Below are positions 1 to 7,944 of a stretch of DNA of 64,000 nt, piece after piece. The DNA lies in NCBI GenBank assembly GCA_045603225.1, contig JAZULT010000080.1, positions 1-64,000 on the forward strand. Reading direction: 5' to 3'. The notes under the pieces were generated by a model, which was not told where the DNA came from, searched no databases, and saw only the letters and a list, made by a program, of their open reading frames with translations. The stretch comes from RGIG9115 sp045603225. Lineage in GTDB: Bacteria > Bacillota > Clostridia > UBA1381. Position 1 is the first letter of the stretch; each line of letters starts with the position of its first letter. A program made the position numbers and the translations under genes.

Positions 1-170
1 TTGGGTGTAGTTTGACATAAAACTAAAAATAAATGACACAGTTATTAAAATAAAAATCAAAAAAACCACATACTTTCTATAAGAAAAATTTTATCACCAT
101 TCCGTTGACTAAACAAGTAAAGCATTAATAAAAAGCTCCCCCTCTGTCTGTATACATTTATCGCAAATAA

Positions 171-199
171 ATTCTATCACGAACATATCAGATTGTCAA
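171..199 (-). promoter_or_regulatory. Possible divergent promoter towards the left edge
   Basis: On the minus strand TTGACA (194-199) and TAGAAT (171-176) are 17 bp apart. It would drive transcription out of the left edge of the window. No gene with a convincing start lies before position 1, so its target is not visible. Confidence 0.3.
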
Positions 200-210
200 T
201 TTACAATATT

Positions 211-232
211 TGCAGAATGTGCAGTTTTTGCA
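211..232 (+). promoter_or_regulatory. Direct TGCA repeats upstream of a giant AraC gene
   Basis: TGCAG at 211-215, TGCAG at 220-224 and TGCA at 229-232 recur every 9 bp and end against the -35 box of the 292 gene. AraC-family proteins usually bind direct repeats, so this could be an autoregulatory site. The short motif in AT-rich DNA limits confidence. Confidence 0.3.
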
Positions 233-261
233 TTGACATTTTAAACCATTTATGATATAAT
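233..261 (+). promoter_or_regulatory. Sigma-A-type promoter of the 292 gene
   Basis: TTGACA (233-238), a 17-bp spacer and TATAAT (256-261) form a perfect consensus. A GAAAGG ribosome binding site (276-281) stands 10 bp before the ATG at 292. Confidence 0.85.
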
Positions 262-291
262 TATAAAGATATAAAGAAAGGTAGTGAATTT

Positions 292-2682
292 ATGTTTTCA
301 TTTCTTGAAAAAACTGATATTAAATATGTACCTTACACAAAAGACGATATTCGGATGTTAACATCCGAATATATTACAAAAGTTTTATCCACAGTATTCC
401 TGTATCTGAAAAAAGGTGAAGAAAAATATATAAAAACCGCTATAATTATGCTTGATACATTTCTTGACAATCAGAATACCAATCCCGATTCACCGAATTT
501 CGGACTATGGGATGGGAAACACAATTTTACACCTCAGAACAAACTGGTATATGACAGAAACTCAACAACACATATAGGTATTCCGATGTTTACTATTTTT
601 CGTGAATATTCAGATTTACTTCCCGGTAACCTCGTAAAAAAACTAAAAAATTCCCTGTCAATTTCGTGCTTACATATACTTGACAGAAACATTCATATGC
701 AAAGCACTCATATAGTAATCGCTGAAGCTTTTCTTACTGCAGTTTGCGGAGAATATCTTCACAACCCTGAATTTCTGAACTATTCAATAAATGTAATTCG
801 TCAGTTTTATCACTATACTCTCTCGCACGGGAGCTTCACTGAATACAATTCTATCAGCTACGACATAAACAGCCTTTACATTCTTAATCTTTCGAAAAAA
901 TATATAAAAAATGAAATTTTTCACCGATACGCATCAATCATCGAAGACATGACATGGAAAAACTGTGCTTCTCACTATCATTTTTCAACCGGTAATTTCA
1001 CAGGCCCCAGTCAGAGAATATATATTGATGATGGTTATCTTAAAAAATATTCATATTTCGTTGAATCCGCCTGCAAACCGGGCAAACACACTTCAAAAGA
1101 ATTGAATTTCCGTGATATATGTCCTAAAAAATACAAACCTTATTTTGATGGAACAAAGCAAAATAATTATATCCAGCAAATCGTATCGCAAGGCTCAACC
1201 TATCCGTATTTTCTATATTCGCATACAGCAACAACACTACTTAATCCAAATTATGCCATAGGCACATTCAACCGAGGTGAATGTTGGGACGAACAGGCAT
1301 CTTTCCTCGGAAACTTCGGAACAAAAGAATCACCGTTTTTTATAAAAGTAACAGCAATTCATGATGGTTTTGATTTTGCTTCCGCACAGCTTTCGATGAT
1401 TCAGGATTATAATTACGTTATCGGTCATACAACGTTTGCCACAAACAGAGGCGACCGCCATATAGAATACGACAAAACATACGGTACAATTACGGCTAAA
1501 GATTTAAGGATTCGTTTTTCCGTAATAGGCGATTCATCAAAACTTATATTAAACTATGACGACAACTCAATCAATATCAGATATATGAATACATATATAA
1601 AATTCAGATATACCCATGCGGAATTTGACAACAGTAATATTAAATCAGAATTAAATACAACAGATAATTTATATTTCGATTTAGTACTGTATCACGGAAG
1701 GCAGAAAAAAATCGATTTTACCAAAATAAAAAAGGCAATAGTTTCATGGGCATTTTGCATATCAGACAACGAAATATACGACTCACCTGTTATAAATGAA
1801 TATTCGGATAAATTTCTTATTACAAAGCTTGTAACAAAAACAAATACCGAACTTAAATTAATCTCACTTTACAAACCCGACACTCACGAAAACATACACA
1901 CTTCGAACAGGCAATTCATTAACGGAAATGTAATTGAGAAATATATTCTTATGAACATGAACAAGATGCATCAGTACGCCTATGTTATAGACTACATTCC
2001 CGATACACCGTTTGAAATCAATCTCGGCAAGGGAAAAAACATTACTGAAATAATTCGCACTATTACATCATCAGAAGAAGACAATCTGATTCCGATTGTT
2101 AAAAAAATATTTTCAGAATTATATAAAAACAACGTGACACTTTCACTTATCAAAAGGACAGCTATACAAATTATATCCCATGTTTTCGAATATTACCGTG
2201 AAAAAAATGTAAGATTCGAAATGATTATTTCAGAAAATTCACAAACATACCAGCTTCGTATTTCTTCCGCACCGGATTCGGAAACAGTTGCATTTTATGT
2301 ATTCGAATTACTTAAACTTCTTCATTCCCATTACGTTACATTTTCGGAAATTGAAGATGATGTTGATATCATAAAACAAATAATATCCATAATTGATGAA
2401 GAATACAGCGATTCTGCTTTGTCACTTGAATACATTGCAGAAAAATGTGAAAAGTCGATATATACAGTAAGCCGTGCATTCAAGAAAATCAGTAATCTTA
2501 AATACATAGATTATCTTACAAATATACGCATGAATCACGCAAAAGAATTTCTGAAAAACCCGGAATATTCACTCGAAGAAGTCGCACTGAAGTCAGGGTA
2601 TCTTAATCTGTCAAGCTTTATACGGACTTTTAAAAAGAAAACGGGTGAAACTCCGGGAAAATACAGAAACAGTATAGATTAG
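292..2682 (+). CDS. Giant AraC-type regulator with lyase-like N-terminal domain (paralogue 1)
   Basis: A 796-residue cytosolic protein without signal peptide. The last ~100 residues (about 695-796) are an AraC/XylS double helix-turn-helix ending in the usual GxTPxxYR-type motif. The first ~680 residues are not a cupin. They look like a helical barrel followed by a beta-rich domain, as in polysaccharide lyases and heparinase-like enzymes. Landmarks are EYN (E184), YH (H230), GP (G238) and GDRH (D388), and the E-to-H (46) and E-to-G (54) spacings are identical in the two paralogues at 5381-7831 and 51081-53480. From memory, EYNS and YHxxTGxxxGP patterns also mark uncharacterised heparinase-like proteins of Firmicutes. 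I infer a glycan-sensing or bifunctional regulator. It converges on the oxidoreductase gene with an 18-bp gap and no clear terminator. Confidence 0.85.
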   Translation: MFSFLEKTDIKYVPYTKDDIRMLTSEYITKVLSTVFLYLKKGEEKYIKTAIIMLDTFLDNQNTNPDSPNFGLWDGKHNFTPQNKLVYDRNSTTHIGIPMFTIFREYSDLLPGNLVKKLKNSLSISCLHILDRNIHMQSTHIVIAEAFLTAVCGEYLHNPEFLNYSINVIRQFYHYTLSHGSFTEYNSISYDINSLYILNLSKKYIKNEIFHRYASIIEDMTWKNCASHYHFSTGNFTGPSQRIYIDDGYLKKYSYFVESACKPGKHTSKELNFRDICPKKYKPYFDGTKQNNYIQQIVSQGSTYPYFLYSHTATTLLNPNYAIGTFNRGECWDEQASFLGNFGTKESPFFIKVTAIHDGFDFASAQLSMIQDYNYVIGHTTFATNRGDRHIEYDKTYGTITAKDLRIRFSVIGDSSKLILNYDDNSINIRYMNTYIKFRYTHAEFDNSNIKSELNTTDNLYFDLVLYHGRQKKIDFTKIKKAIVSWAFCISDNEIYDSPVINEYSDKFLITKLVTKTNTELKLISLYKPDTHENIHTSNRQFINGNVIEKYILMNMNKMHQYAYVIDYIPDTPFEINLGKGKNITEIIRTITSSEEDNLIPIVKKIFSELYKNNVTLSLIKRTAIQIISHVFEYYREKNVRFEMIISENSQTYQLRISSAPDSETVAFYVFELLKLLHSHYVTFSEIEDDVDIIKQIISIIDEEYSDSALSLEYIAEKCEKSIYTVSRAFKKISNLKYIDYLTNIRMNHAKEFLKNPEYSLEEVALKSGYLNLSSFIRTFKKKTGETPGKYRNSID

Positions 2683-2700
2683 GTCGTTAAGGCTATTAAC

Positions 2701-4482
2701 TTATCTGAAATCGAAAGAGATAACAGGGATTTCAGCACCTTCCCCCCACACTCTTTCCGGAATCAATATCAATTTGTCAAGATGCTTATTTATATTAACA
2801 TGGTATGCACGCCTGCGGTTATCTTTAACATTCAGAATTTCATATTCTGCTCCGCCAAAGCAACCTATAAGACGGAATTCTCTGCAAAGCGTTTCAGGCA
2901 TGTGCATCTGCGGACTGTCAAGACGTATATTCGCACGCATTGAATGTGTTCTTTCACATTCTGAGCCGGGAAGTGTATCACGGTTCAGGTCACTGTCAAA
3001 TACAATATGCACAGATGATACAAATGCACTATCGAACTTATAGGTGATTTTCTCGCCTGCAGACGCTATGTACGAACAGCTCCGACTGTCAGATTTATAT
3101 ATACGGTGCGCTCTGTCATGTCCGTTTCTTAAAACATTGTCAGTACTTAAAACAGCATTCAGGCAGATATCAGATATTTCTCTTGTTTTTAACGGAAGAA
3201 AACAGTCTTCGTTCATAAGAAGCTTCTGCAGAACATCAATATCATTAAGATACACTTCGTGAGGAGTGTATTCTTTTTTTACAGCAACCGCCGCTGCTTT
3301 GCCGACCGCTTCTCCGAGCAGTGCACAAGTCGCCATAACACGGATACTGCTCATTGCAGTATGAGTCATACTAATATTACGACCTGCAAAATATAGGTTC
3401 TCAACATTTTTTGAATATAACGCTCTGTACGGAATAGAATAAGGTGCAGGTGTAGATATATCAGTATTCGCGGCTCCTTTATGATAGAAGCCTCCCGGAA
3501 AATGGTCATCAACCGGCCACCCACCGTATGCAATTTCATCTTCAAAAACAATGCCGTCACTTATATCTCTCTGTGTAATCATATATTCTCCGCACATTCT
3601 GCGCGATTCTCTTTTACCGGGCAAAAATCCCAAAAAATCTATATCCCATTTTCCGGAATCATATTCACCCGAATTTTTGATATAGTCCCACGTACTTACA
3701 GCAAGTCCTACAAGTTCATCCCGAAGAATCTCGGTATCGTCAATTGTATTTCTGTCTCCGCCCAGCTCAAGATACCAGAAATTTTCATAATCATTGTACA
3801 AATCCGGCTTTCTGTTTTCATGATATTCACGCTTTAATGCTTTTCCCCATGACGGTGGTATAAAATCTATATTCTGATTTGTCTCACGCCCCTGAATAAG
3901 ACAAGACATTCCCATTGTCATGTTGTCCGCTTCTTTAACAGCTGTATCCTCACCAAATTCTGCATCACTTTCTCTTCCAATTCTGAACTCAGCTCCGCAT
4001 AAGGGTGCAAGAATACTGTCACCTGAACTGTCACAGAAGAATTTTGATTTTATTTCATAAAAACACTGTGTAGTCATCTGATAGCCTGTTACTGACTTTA
4101 TTTTTGTATTTCTGCCAAATCCGAATACACCTTTTTCTACATCCGCATCCATGCACGTACAATTGAGAAGCAGAGTAATATTATTCTCACGTTTCACAAA
4201 ATCATACAGCACAGTATCCCATATGGCATAATTCTTTGTAGGATTGCGGTACAGATTTTCAAGTGCAATTTCCTCTAATATTCCTGTTTCTCTGTTATCT
4301 CTACCTTTCGCACCGCATATCCACATACGTATCTCGGAAGATGCATTTCCGCCAAGAACAGGTCTTTCATGAATAAGAACTACTTTAAGCCCTTCTCTTG
4401 CGGCAGATATTGCCGCACACATTCCTGACATACCTCCTCCAACCACGCATAAATCACATTCTACAATTTTTTTATTTAACAT
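2701..4482 (-). CDS. FAD-dependent oxidoreductase (FAD_oxidored, PF12831-like)
   Basis: A cytosolic flavoprotein of about 593 residues. The N-terminus has the dinucleotide-binding fingerprint GxGxxG (G15, G17, G20), followed by a GGNASSE motif typical of this glucose-inhibited-division-like FAD family. The last ~130 residues look like a beta-sandwich. Members of the family often sit in carbohydrate-use loci; the substrate is unknown, and oxidation of a sugar or sugar acid is only a guess. A GTG at 4497 is also in frame, but the ATG at 4482 is chosen because GAGAAG lies just before it and the upstream GTG overlaps that site. It is divergent from the PocR-type regulator at 4594, and the two promoters overlap, so that regulator probably controls it. 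Confidence 0.85.
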   Translation of the reverse strand: MLNKKIVECDLCVVGGGMSGMCAAISAAREGLKVVLIHERPVLGGNASSEIRMWICGAKGRDNRETGILEEIALENLYRNPTKNYAIWDTVLYDFVKRENNITLLLNCTCMDADVEKGVFGFGRNTKIKSVTGYQMTTQCFYEIKSKFFCDSSGDSILAPLCGAEFRIGRESDAEFGEDTAVKEADNMTMGMSCLIQGRETNQNIDFIPPSWGKALKREYHENRKPDLYNDYENFWYLELGGDRNTIDDTEILRDELVGLAVSTWDYIKNSGEYDSGKWDIDFLGFLPGKRESRRMCGEYMITQRDISDGIVFEDEIAYGGWPVDDHFPGGFYHKGAANTDISTPAPYSIPYRALYSKNVENLYFAGRNISMTHTAMSSIRVMATCALLGEAVGKAAAVAVKKEYTPHEVYLNDIDVLQKLLMNEDCFLPLKTREISDICLNAVLSTDNVLRNGHDRAHRIYKSDSRSCSYIASAGEKITYKFDSAFVSSVHIVFDSDLNRDTLPGSECERTHSMRANIRLDSPQMHMPETLCREFRLIGCFGGAEYEILNVKDNRRRAYHVNINKHLDKLILIPERVWGEGAEIPVISFDFR

Positions 4483-4497
4483 TTTATCACTTCTCAC

Positions 4498-4526
4498 TTG
4501 ACAATATTTTTAAATTATATTATAAT
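4498..4526 (+). promoter_or_regulatory. Promoter of the PocR-type AraC gene
   Basis: TTGACA (4498-4503), 17-bp spacer, TATAAT (4521-4526). It overlaps the promoter that reads the other way (4514-4542), so RNA polymerase can probably occupy only one at a time. Confidence 0.8.
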
Positions 4527-4542
4527 TATACTATATTTTCAA
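4514..4542 (-). promoter_or_regulatory. Promoter of the FAD oxidoreductase gene
   Basis: On the minus strand TTGAAA (4537-4542), 17-bp spacer, TATAAT (4514-4519). The predicted leader before the ATG at 4482 is only about 25 nt. The region is very AT-rich and other -10 registers are possible. Confidence 0.65.
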
Positions 4543-4593
4543 AAAAATTCTATAAATAAAATGCAGAAAAATATAAAGAAAGTGCAAACAAAC

Positions 4594-5394
4594 ATGAAAA
4601 CACTAATTAAAAATATAATTTCATATCTTGAATTCTTAAATACCGAATGTGAACTTAATGTATCTGTTCATTTTGATTCAAAAATTTTTGAACTATTGCC
4701 TGCAGAATTTGTTTCTGAAATACTGCCTTACAACTGTCATACAAATATGCACTGCATTACAATAAAAAAAGACAATCATAAAAAATGTCTTATGCACCAG
4801 AAAGATATATTGTCAAAATGTATTAAAGCTGAAGGTTTCTGCTCTGCCTGTCATGCACAGGTGTATGAGTTTATCCATCCTTTTTTTCGCAATGGCAAAG
4901 CTTCGGGATATGTTGCGGTAAGCGGATACACGCCTGATTCAAACTCTAATTATTTAAAGTATTTAGCTCCCAAAAAGGATATGCCTGTAAAAAAATGCAA
5001 TGCTGTCATCCCTCCTCTTTGCGCACTAATTGAACATTTCCTTTCTGAACACATAAAAATGACTAATGATGAATACATTCTGATTTTGCAGTTTTTAAAT
5101 GAATATCATACAAACATCACACTCGAAGATTTATCAACGCATTTTTGCAGAAGTAAATCACATATAAGTCATCTGTTCAAAACTAAAAATGGACTTACCA
5201 TTCGTGCATACTGCAATAAACTAAAGCTTTCGGATTCTGAAAAAATGCTGACAGATACGGACATACCAATCACAGAAGTTGCTTTTGATGCAGGATTCAA
5301 TGATGTCAGTTACTATATATACTTGTTTAAAAAAGAGTATGGCCTGTCACCTCTCCAATACAGAAATAAAAAAAGAGAGCTCAGTCTCTTTTAA
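4594..5394 (+). CDS. AraC-family regulator with PocR-like sensor domain
   Basis: About 266 residues. The N-terminal half resembles the PocR ligand-binding domain (PF10114): a cysteine-rich segment (C48, C54, C65, C76, C83, C86) followed by a GYVAVSGY stretch at about 105-112. The C-terminal ~100 residues are an AraC double helix-turn-helix ending GLSPLQYR. PocR-type domains bind small diols or sugar-like ligands, and some bind metal or clusters through cysteines. A longer in-frame reading begins with TTG at 4498, but that codon is the -35 box, so it cannot be translated from this promoter. The ATG at 4594 follows AAAGAAAG (4575-4582); the ATG at 4561 lacks a binding site but remains possible. 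The likely target is the divergent oxidoreductase. The 3' end overlaps the next gene by 14 bp. Confidence 0.8.
   Translation: MKTLIKNIISYLEFLNTECELNVSVHFDSKIFELLPAEFVSEILPYNCHTNMHCITIKKDNHKKCLMHQKDILSKCIKAEGFCSACHAQVYEFIHPFFRNGKASGYVAVSGYTPDSNSNYLKYLAPKKDMPVKKCNAVIPPLCALIEHFLSEHIKMTNDEYILILQFLNEYHTNITLEDLSTHFCRSKSHISHLFKTKNGLTIRAYCNKLKLSDSEKMLTDTDIPITEVAFDAGFNDVSYYIYLFKKEYGLSPLQYRNKKRELSLF
5371..5392. terminator. Bidirectional hairpin inside two overlapping gene ends
   Basis: AAAAGAGA (5371-5378) pairs with TCTCTTTT (5385-5392) around a six-base loop. The U-rich arm serves plus-strand transcripts and the A-rich arm becomes a U-run on the minus strand. It lies within the last codons of both convergent genes. 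Confidence 0.6.
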
Positions 5395-7831
5395 TATATT
5401 CAAGGAATTCGCTGACGGTTTTCCCTTTGATTTTTTTGAACATTCTCATAAAATTATTAGGACTTGAATAACAAAGCATACCCGATACTTCTTTAATCGT
5501 GATGTTCCCCGCCTGAAGCTTTTCAATTGCAAAACCAATCTTTTCCTGCTGAACATAATCAACATACTTCATATTCATCTGTTTTTTAAAAGCACCACTG
5601 AGATATCCGACTGAACAGTCAAGCTTTTCGGCTATGAAGGTAATTGAAAGCTCAGGATTAAGAAGATTTTCTCCTATAAGCTTTTTACATTCTTCAATAA
5701 GCCCTCTGGAAGATTTCTTTTCCTCTGGGCTGCTACTGATTAATTTAAGCTGATTTGCAATTTTCAGAATATCTCTCATAACTACATTCGGCTTATCTAT
5801 AAAAACACGTCCCTGATATATGTTTGAAAATCTTTTATTTATCAATTCTTCATACGTAAAATTATACGACTTCGAAACCTCGAACAGATTATGAAGAACA
5901 AGAATCATAATTTTTCTTTTTACGTCATCATCGTATTTTTTCCCCGAAAGAACGTTCATAATATCCGTTATACATTCGCAGTTTTCTAAAAAAGAATTAT
6001 TCTTTATACAATCTGCCATGTCAAGAATACTCTTTTCAACATCACTGTTTTCACCGTTAAACTGCGTTGCGACAAATTTATAGTTATCCATAATTTTATT
6101 CACATACTCAATCTGACGTTCTATTCTGACACCGTTTATAAATTGTTCATCATCTGTAAGACAGTTAATCTCCCTGCCAGGACGCACAGGTGTACTGAGT
6201 GACAGAATACAACGGTCAGTAACAAGCTTTGATAAAATCTTTCCGTTTTCACTATCCGTTCTATAAGAATCACCAAGTTTTCTATCAGTTCCTGTTATGA
6301 GAAAATTATATTCAAGTATTGCAGATTTCATTCCGGCAAAATCTATAATCTTTTCCTTACCTTCATAAAGTACGACATCATAATACAGATTGTTACTCGT
6401 TTTCGTACATTCCAGTCTTACATCTGTTTTATCAAATTTAAAGTAAGGTATTCTGTAATATAGTTTTATATCTTCATGAGTAATTATAATTCCGTTTTCC
6501 GTTTCTGAAACAGATAAGTTATCTATATCACCGTTTATCTCAAAACGAATTCTGAAATCTTTGGCGTATATAAACGGATTCGGAGCATCAACATCAATAT
6601 GCTTGTCTCCGCCATCGGTAATAAATGTAACATGGCCGACAGCACTTCCGTTATACTGAACACAGTGATTTACTGCAGATGCATACTGATATCCATCATG
6701 CAATACATCTATTTTAAATGAATACAAATTTTCAGCACTTCCAAAATATCCTATGAACAGTTTTCTGTAATCCCAGAACTTTTCACAGTTAAAGCTTCCG
6801 AAACAGTACTTATCCTGAATATATGTAGTTGCAACAATTGAGTGTCTGAAATGCGGATATACCATACCGTTTGTAATCACCTTCTGAGAAAAAACACTTC
6901 CTTTATTCTTAGTAAAATTATGAACATATTTTGCGGGACATCGTGACAGATAACCCATCAGCTTATCTACCCCGAAAAGCTTCCCTCTTAGTGCATCATT
7001 TAAAAAACAGTGCATATCGTTGCCGTACATATCATCTCCGGACATAAAAGGCCCGGCAAGCTGCATTGTATTTTTATGAAAATTCTCAGACATATCCCTC
7101 CAGAGCATATCATAAATATATCTGCAGCATTTAAGACAGTATTTATCATCTACATCCCTCATAATTGCCGACAGCAATTCAGAATTATACCGGAATGCAT
7201 TCATATCATTATATTCGTAAAATGAATCATTATTCAGTGCCGAATAATAAACCTCGTCAAGCATCTTCCTTCCGAACTCTTTTAAATCGTTATTTTTATA
7301 CATACAGGCAAAAAGATATGCCGGATATACAAATGTAAGAACGCCGTTTAAATTGAACATTTCTTTATAGCTGACTCTGAATGTATAAATTGTACTTAAA
7401 AGACTCTTTCTGACTTTTTCACAAAGCTCAGACGGCAAAAAATCACTGTAATGTTTAAGTATCTGCACAAGAGCAACAGCCATTCGTCCATTTTGTCTCA
7501 TTACATCAGTTTTATATATTTTATCGTAACCTTTGACAACATCAGCTTCCTGAAAATAATCCCAACATCCGTTTTTGCTGCTTCCGTTATCAGTACACTG
7601 ATATTTAAGTACAGCACGGATAATATCGCATATCGTATCCTTATTATTTTCAGCATCATTTTCAAGGAGATAAAGTGCATATTCAATCGATTGATGAATA
7701 TCGTGTACGTTTTTAAACTGAAAAAGAATATTATTCAATGAATTAACAAGATCGCAAATAAGATGCTCTTTTTCATCATAATAATCCTTATAATTCAATA
7801 AAATTTCTTTTGATGCCAAAGTACATATCAC
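5381..7831 (-). CDS. Giant AraC-type regulator with lyase-like N-terminal domain (paralogue 2)
   Basis: An 816-residue cytosolic protein related throughout to those at 292-2682 and 51081-53480. The shared landmarks are EYN (E206), FH (H252), GP (G260) and GDKH (D409, H411). The central GSFNCEKFWD region matches GTFNRGECWD in paralogue 1. The C-terminal AraC helix-turn-helix spans about 710-816. The start is a GTG (7831-7829) nine bases after GGAG; no upstream ATG fits. It has its own promoter and lies immediately downstream of operon A on the same strand, behind that operon's terminator, so it may regulate operon A or the oxidoreductase cluster. Sensor or bifunctional enzyme-regulator is inference. 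The gene ends inside the 3' end of the PocR-type gene. Confidence 0.85.
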   Translation of the reverse strand: MICTLASKEILLNYKDYYDEKEHLICDLVNSLNNILFQFKNVHDIHQSIEYALYLLENDAENNKDTICDIIRAVLKYQCTDNGSSKNGCWDYFQEADVVKGYDKIYKTDVMRQNGRMAVALVQILKHYSDFLPSELCEKVRKSLLSTIYTFRVSYKEMFNLNGVLTFVYPAYLFACMYKNNDLKEFGRKMLDEVYYSALNNDSFYEYNDMNAFRYNSELLSAIMRDVDDKYCLKCCRYIYDMLWRDMSENFHKNTMQLAGPFMSGDDMYGNDMHCFLNDALRGKLFGVDKLMGYLSRCPAKYVHNFTKNKGSVFSQKVITNGMVYPHFRHSIVATTYIQDKYCFGSFNCEKFWDYRKLFIGYFGSAENLYSFKIDVLHDGYQYASAVNHCVQYNGSAVGHVTFITDGGDKHIDVDAPNPFIYAKDFRIRFEINGDIDNLSVSETENGIIITHEDIKLYYRIPYFKFDKTDVRLECTKTSNNLYYDVVLYEGKEKIIDFAGMKSAILEYNFLITGTDRKLGDSYRTDSENGKILSKLVTDRCILSLSTPVRPGREINCLTDDEQFINGVRIERQIEYVNKIMDNYKFVATQFNGENSDVEKSILDMADCIKNNSFLENCECITDIMNVLSGKKYDDDVKRKIMILVLHNLFEVSKSYNFTYEELINKRFSNIYQGRVFIDKPNVVMRDILKIANQLKLISSSPEEKKSSRGLIEECKKLIGENLLNPELSITFIAEKLDCSVGYLSGAFKKQMNMKYVDYVQQEKIGFAIEKLQAGNITIKEVSGMLCYSSPNNFMRMFKKIKGKTVSEFLEYIKRD

Positions 7832-7862
7832 ACCAATACACTCCTTTCATTCTTACTTAATA

Positions 7863-7891
7863 AGTATATCACTAATATAATTAAATGTCAA
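7863..7891 (-). promoter_or_regulatory. Promoter of the 5381-7831 gene
   Basis: Minus strand TTGACA (7886-7891), 17-bp spacer, TATACT (7863-7868). It lies just beyond the terminator of operon A. Confidence 0.75.
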
Positions 7892-7901
7892 GTTTCAAAA
7901 A

Positions 7902-7940
7902 ATAAAGCATATCTTTTTTTTCGCAAAAGATATGCTTTAT
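7902..7940 (-). terminator. Terminator of operon A
   Basis: ATAAAGCATATCTTTT (7902-7917) pairs exactly with AAAAGATATGCTTTAT (7925-7940). On the minus strand it is followed by a T-rich stretch. It begins five bases past the stop codon of the last gene of operon A. Confidence 0.8.
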
Positions 7941-7944
7941 CTTA

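Noticed and set aside
57..125. 22-codon minus-strand open frame with a purine-rich stretch upstream
   Set aside because: Too short, no recognisable peptide, and the region is simple AT-rich sequence. Only the possible promoter is kept, at low confidence.
2683..2700. Short GTTAA/TTAAC inverted repeat between the first two genes
   Set aside because: A five-base AT stem is expected by chance in this DNA.
4498..4593. N-terminal extension of the PocR-type regulator from TTG at 4498
   Set aside because: The TTG is part of the -35 box of its own promoter, upstream of any transcript start.
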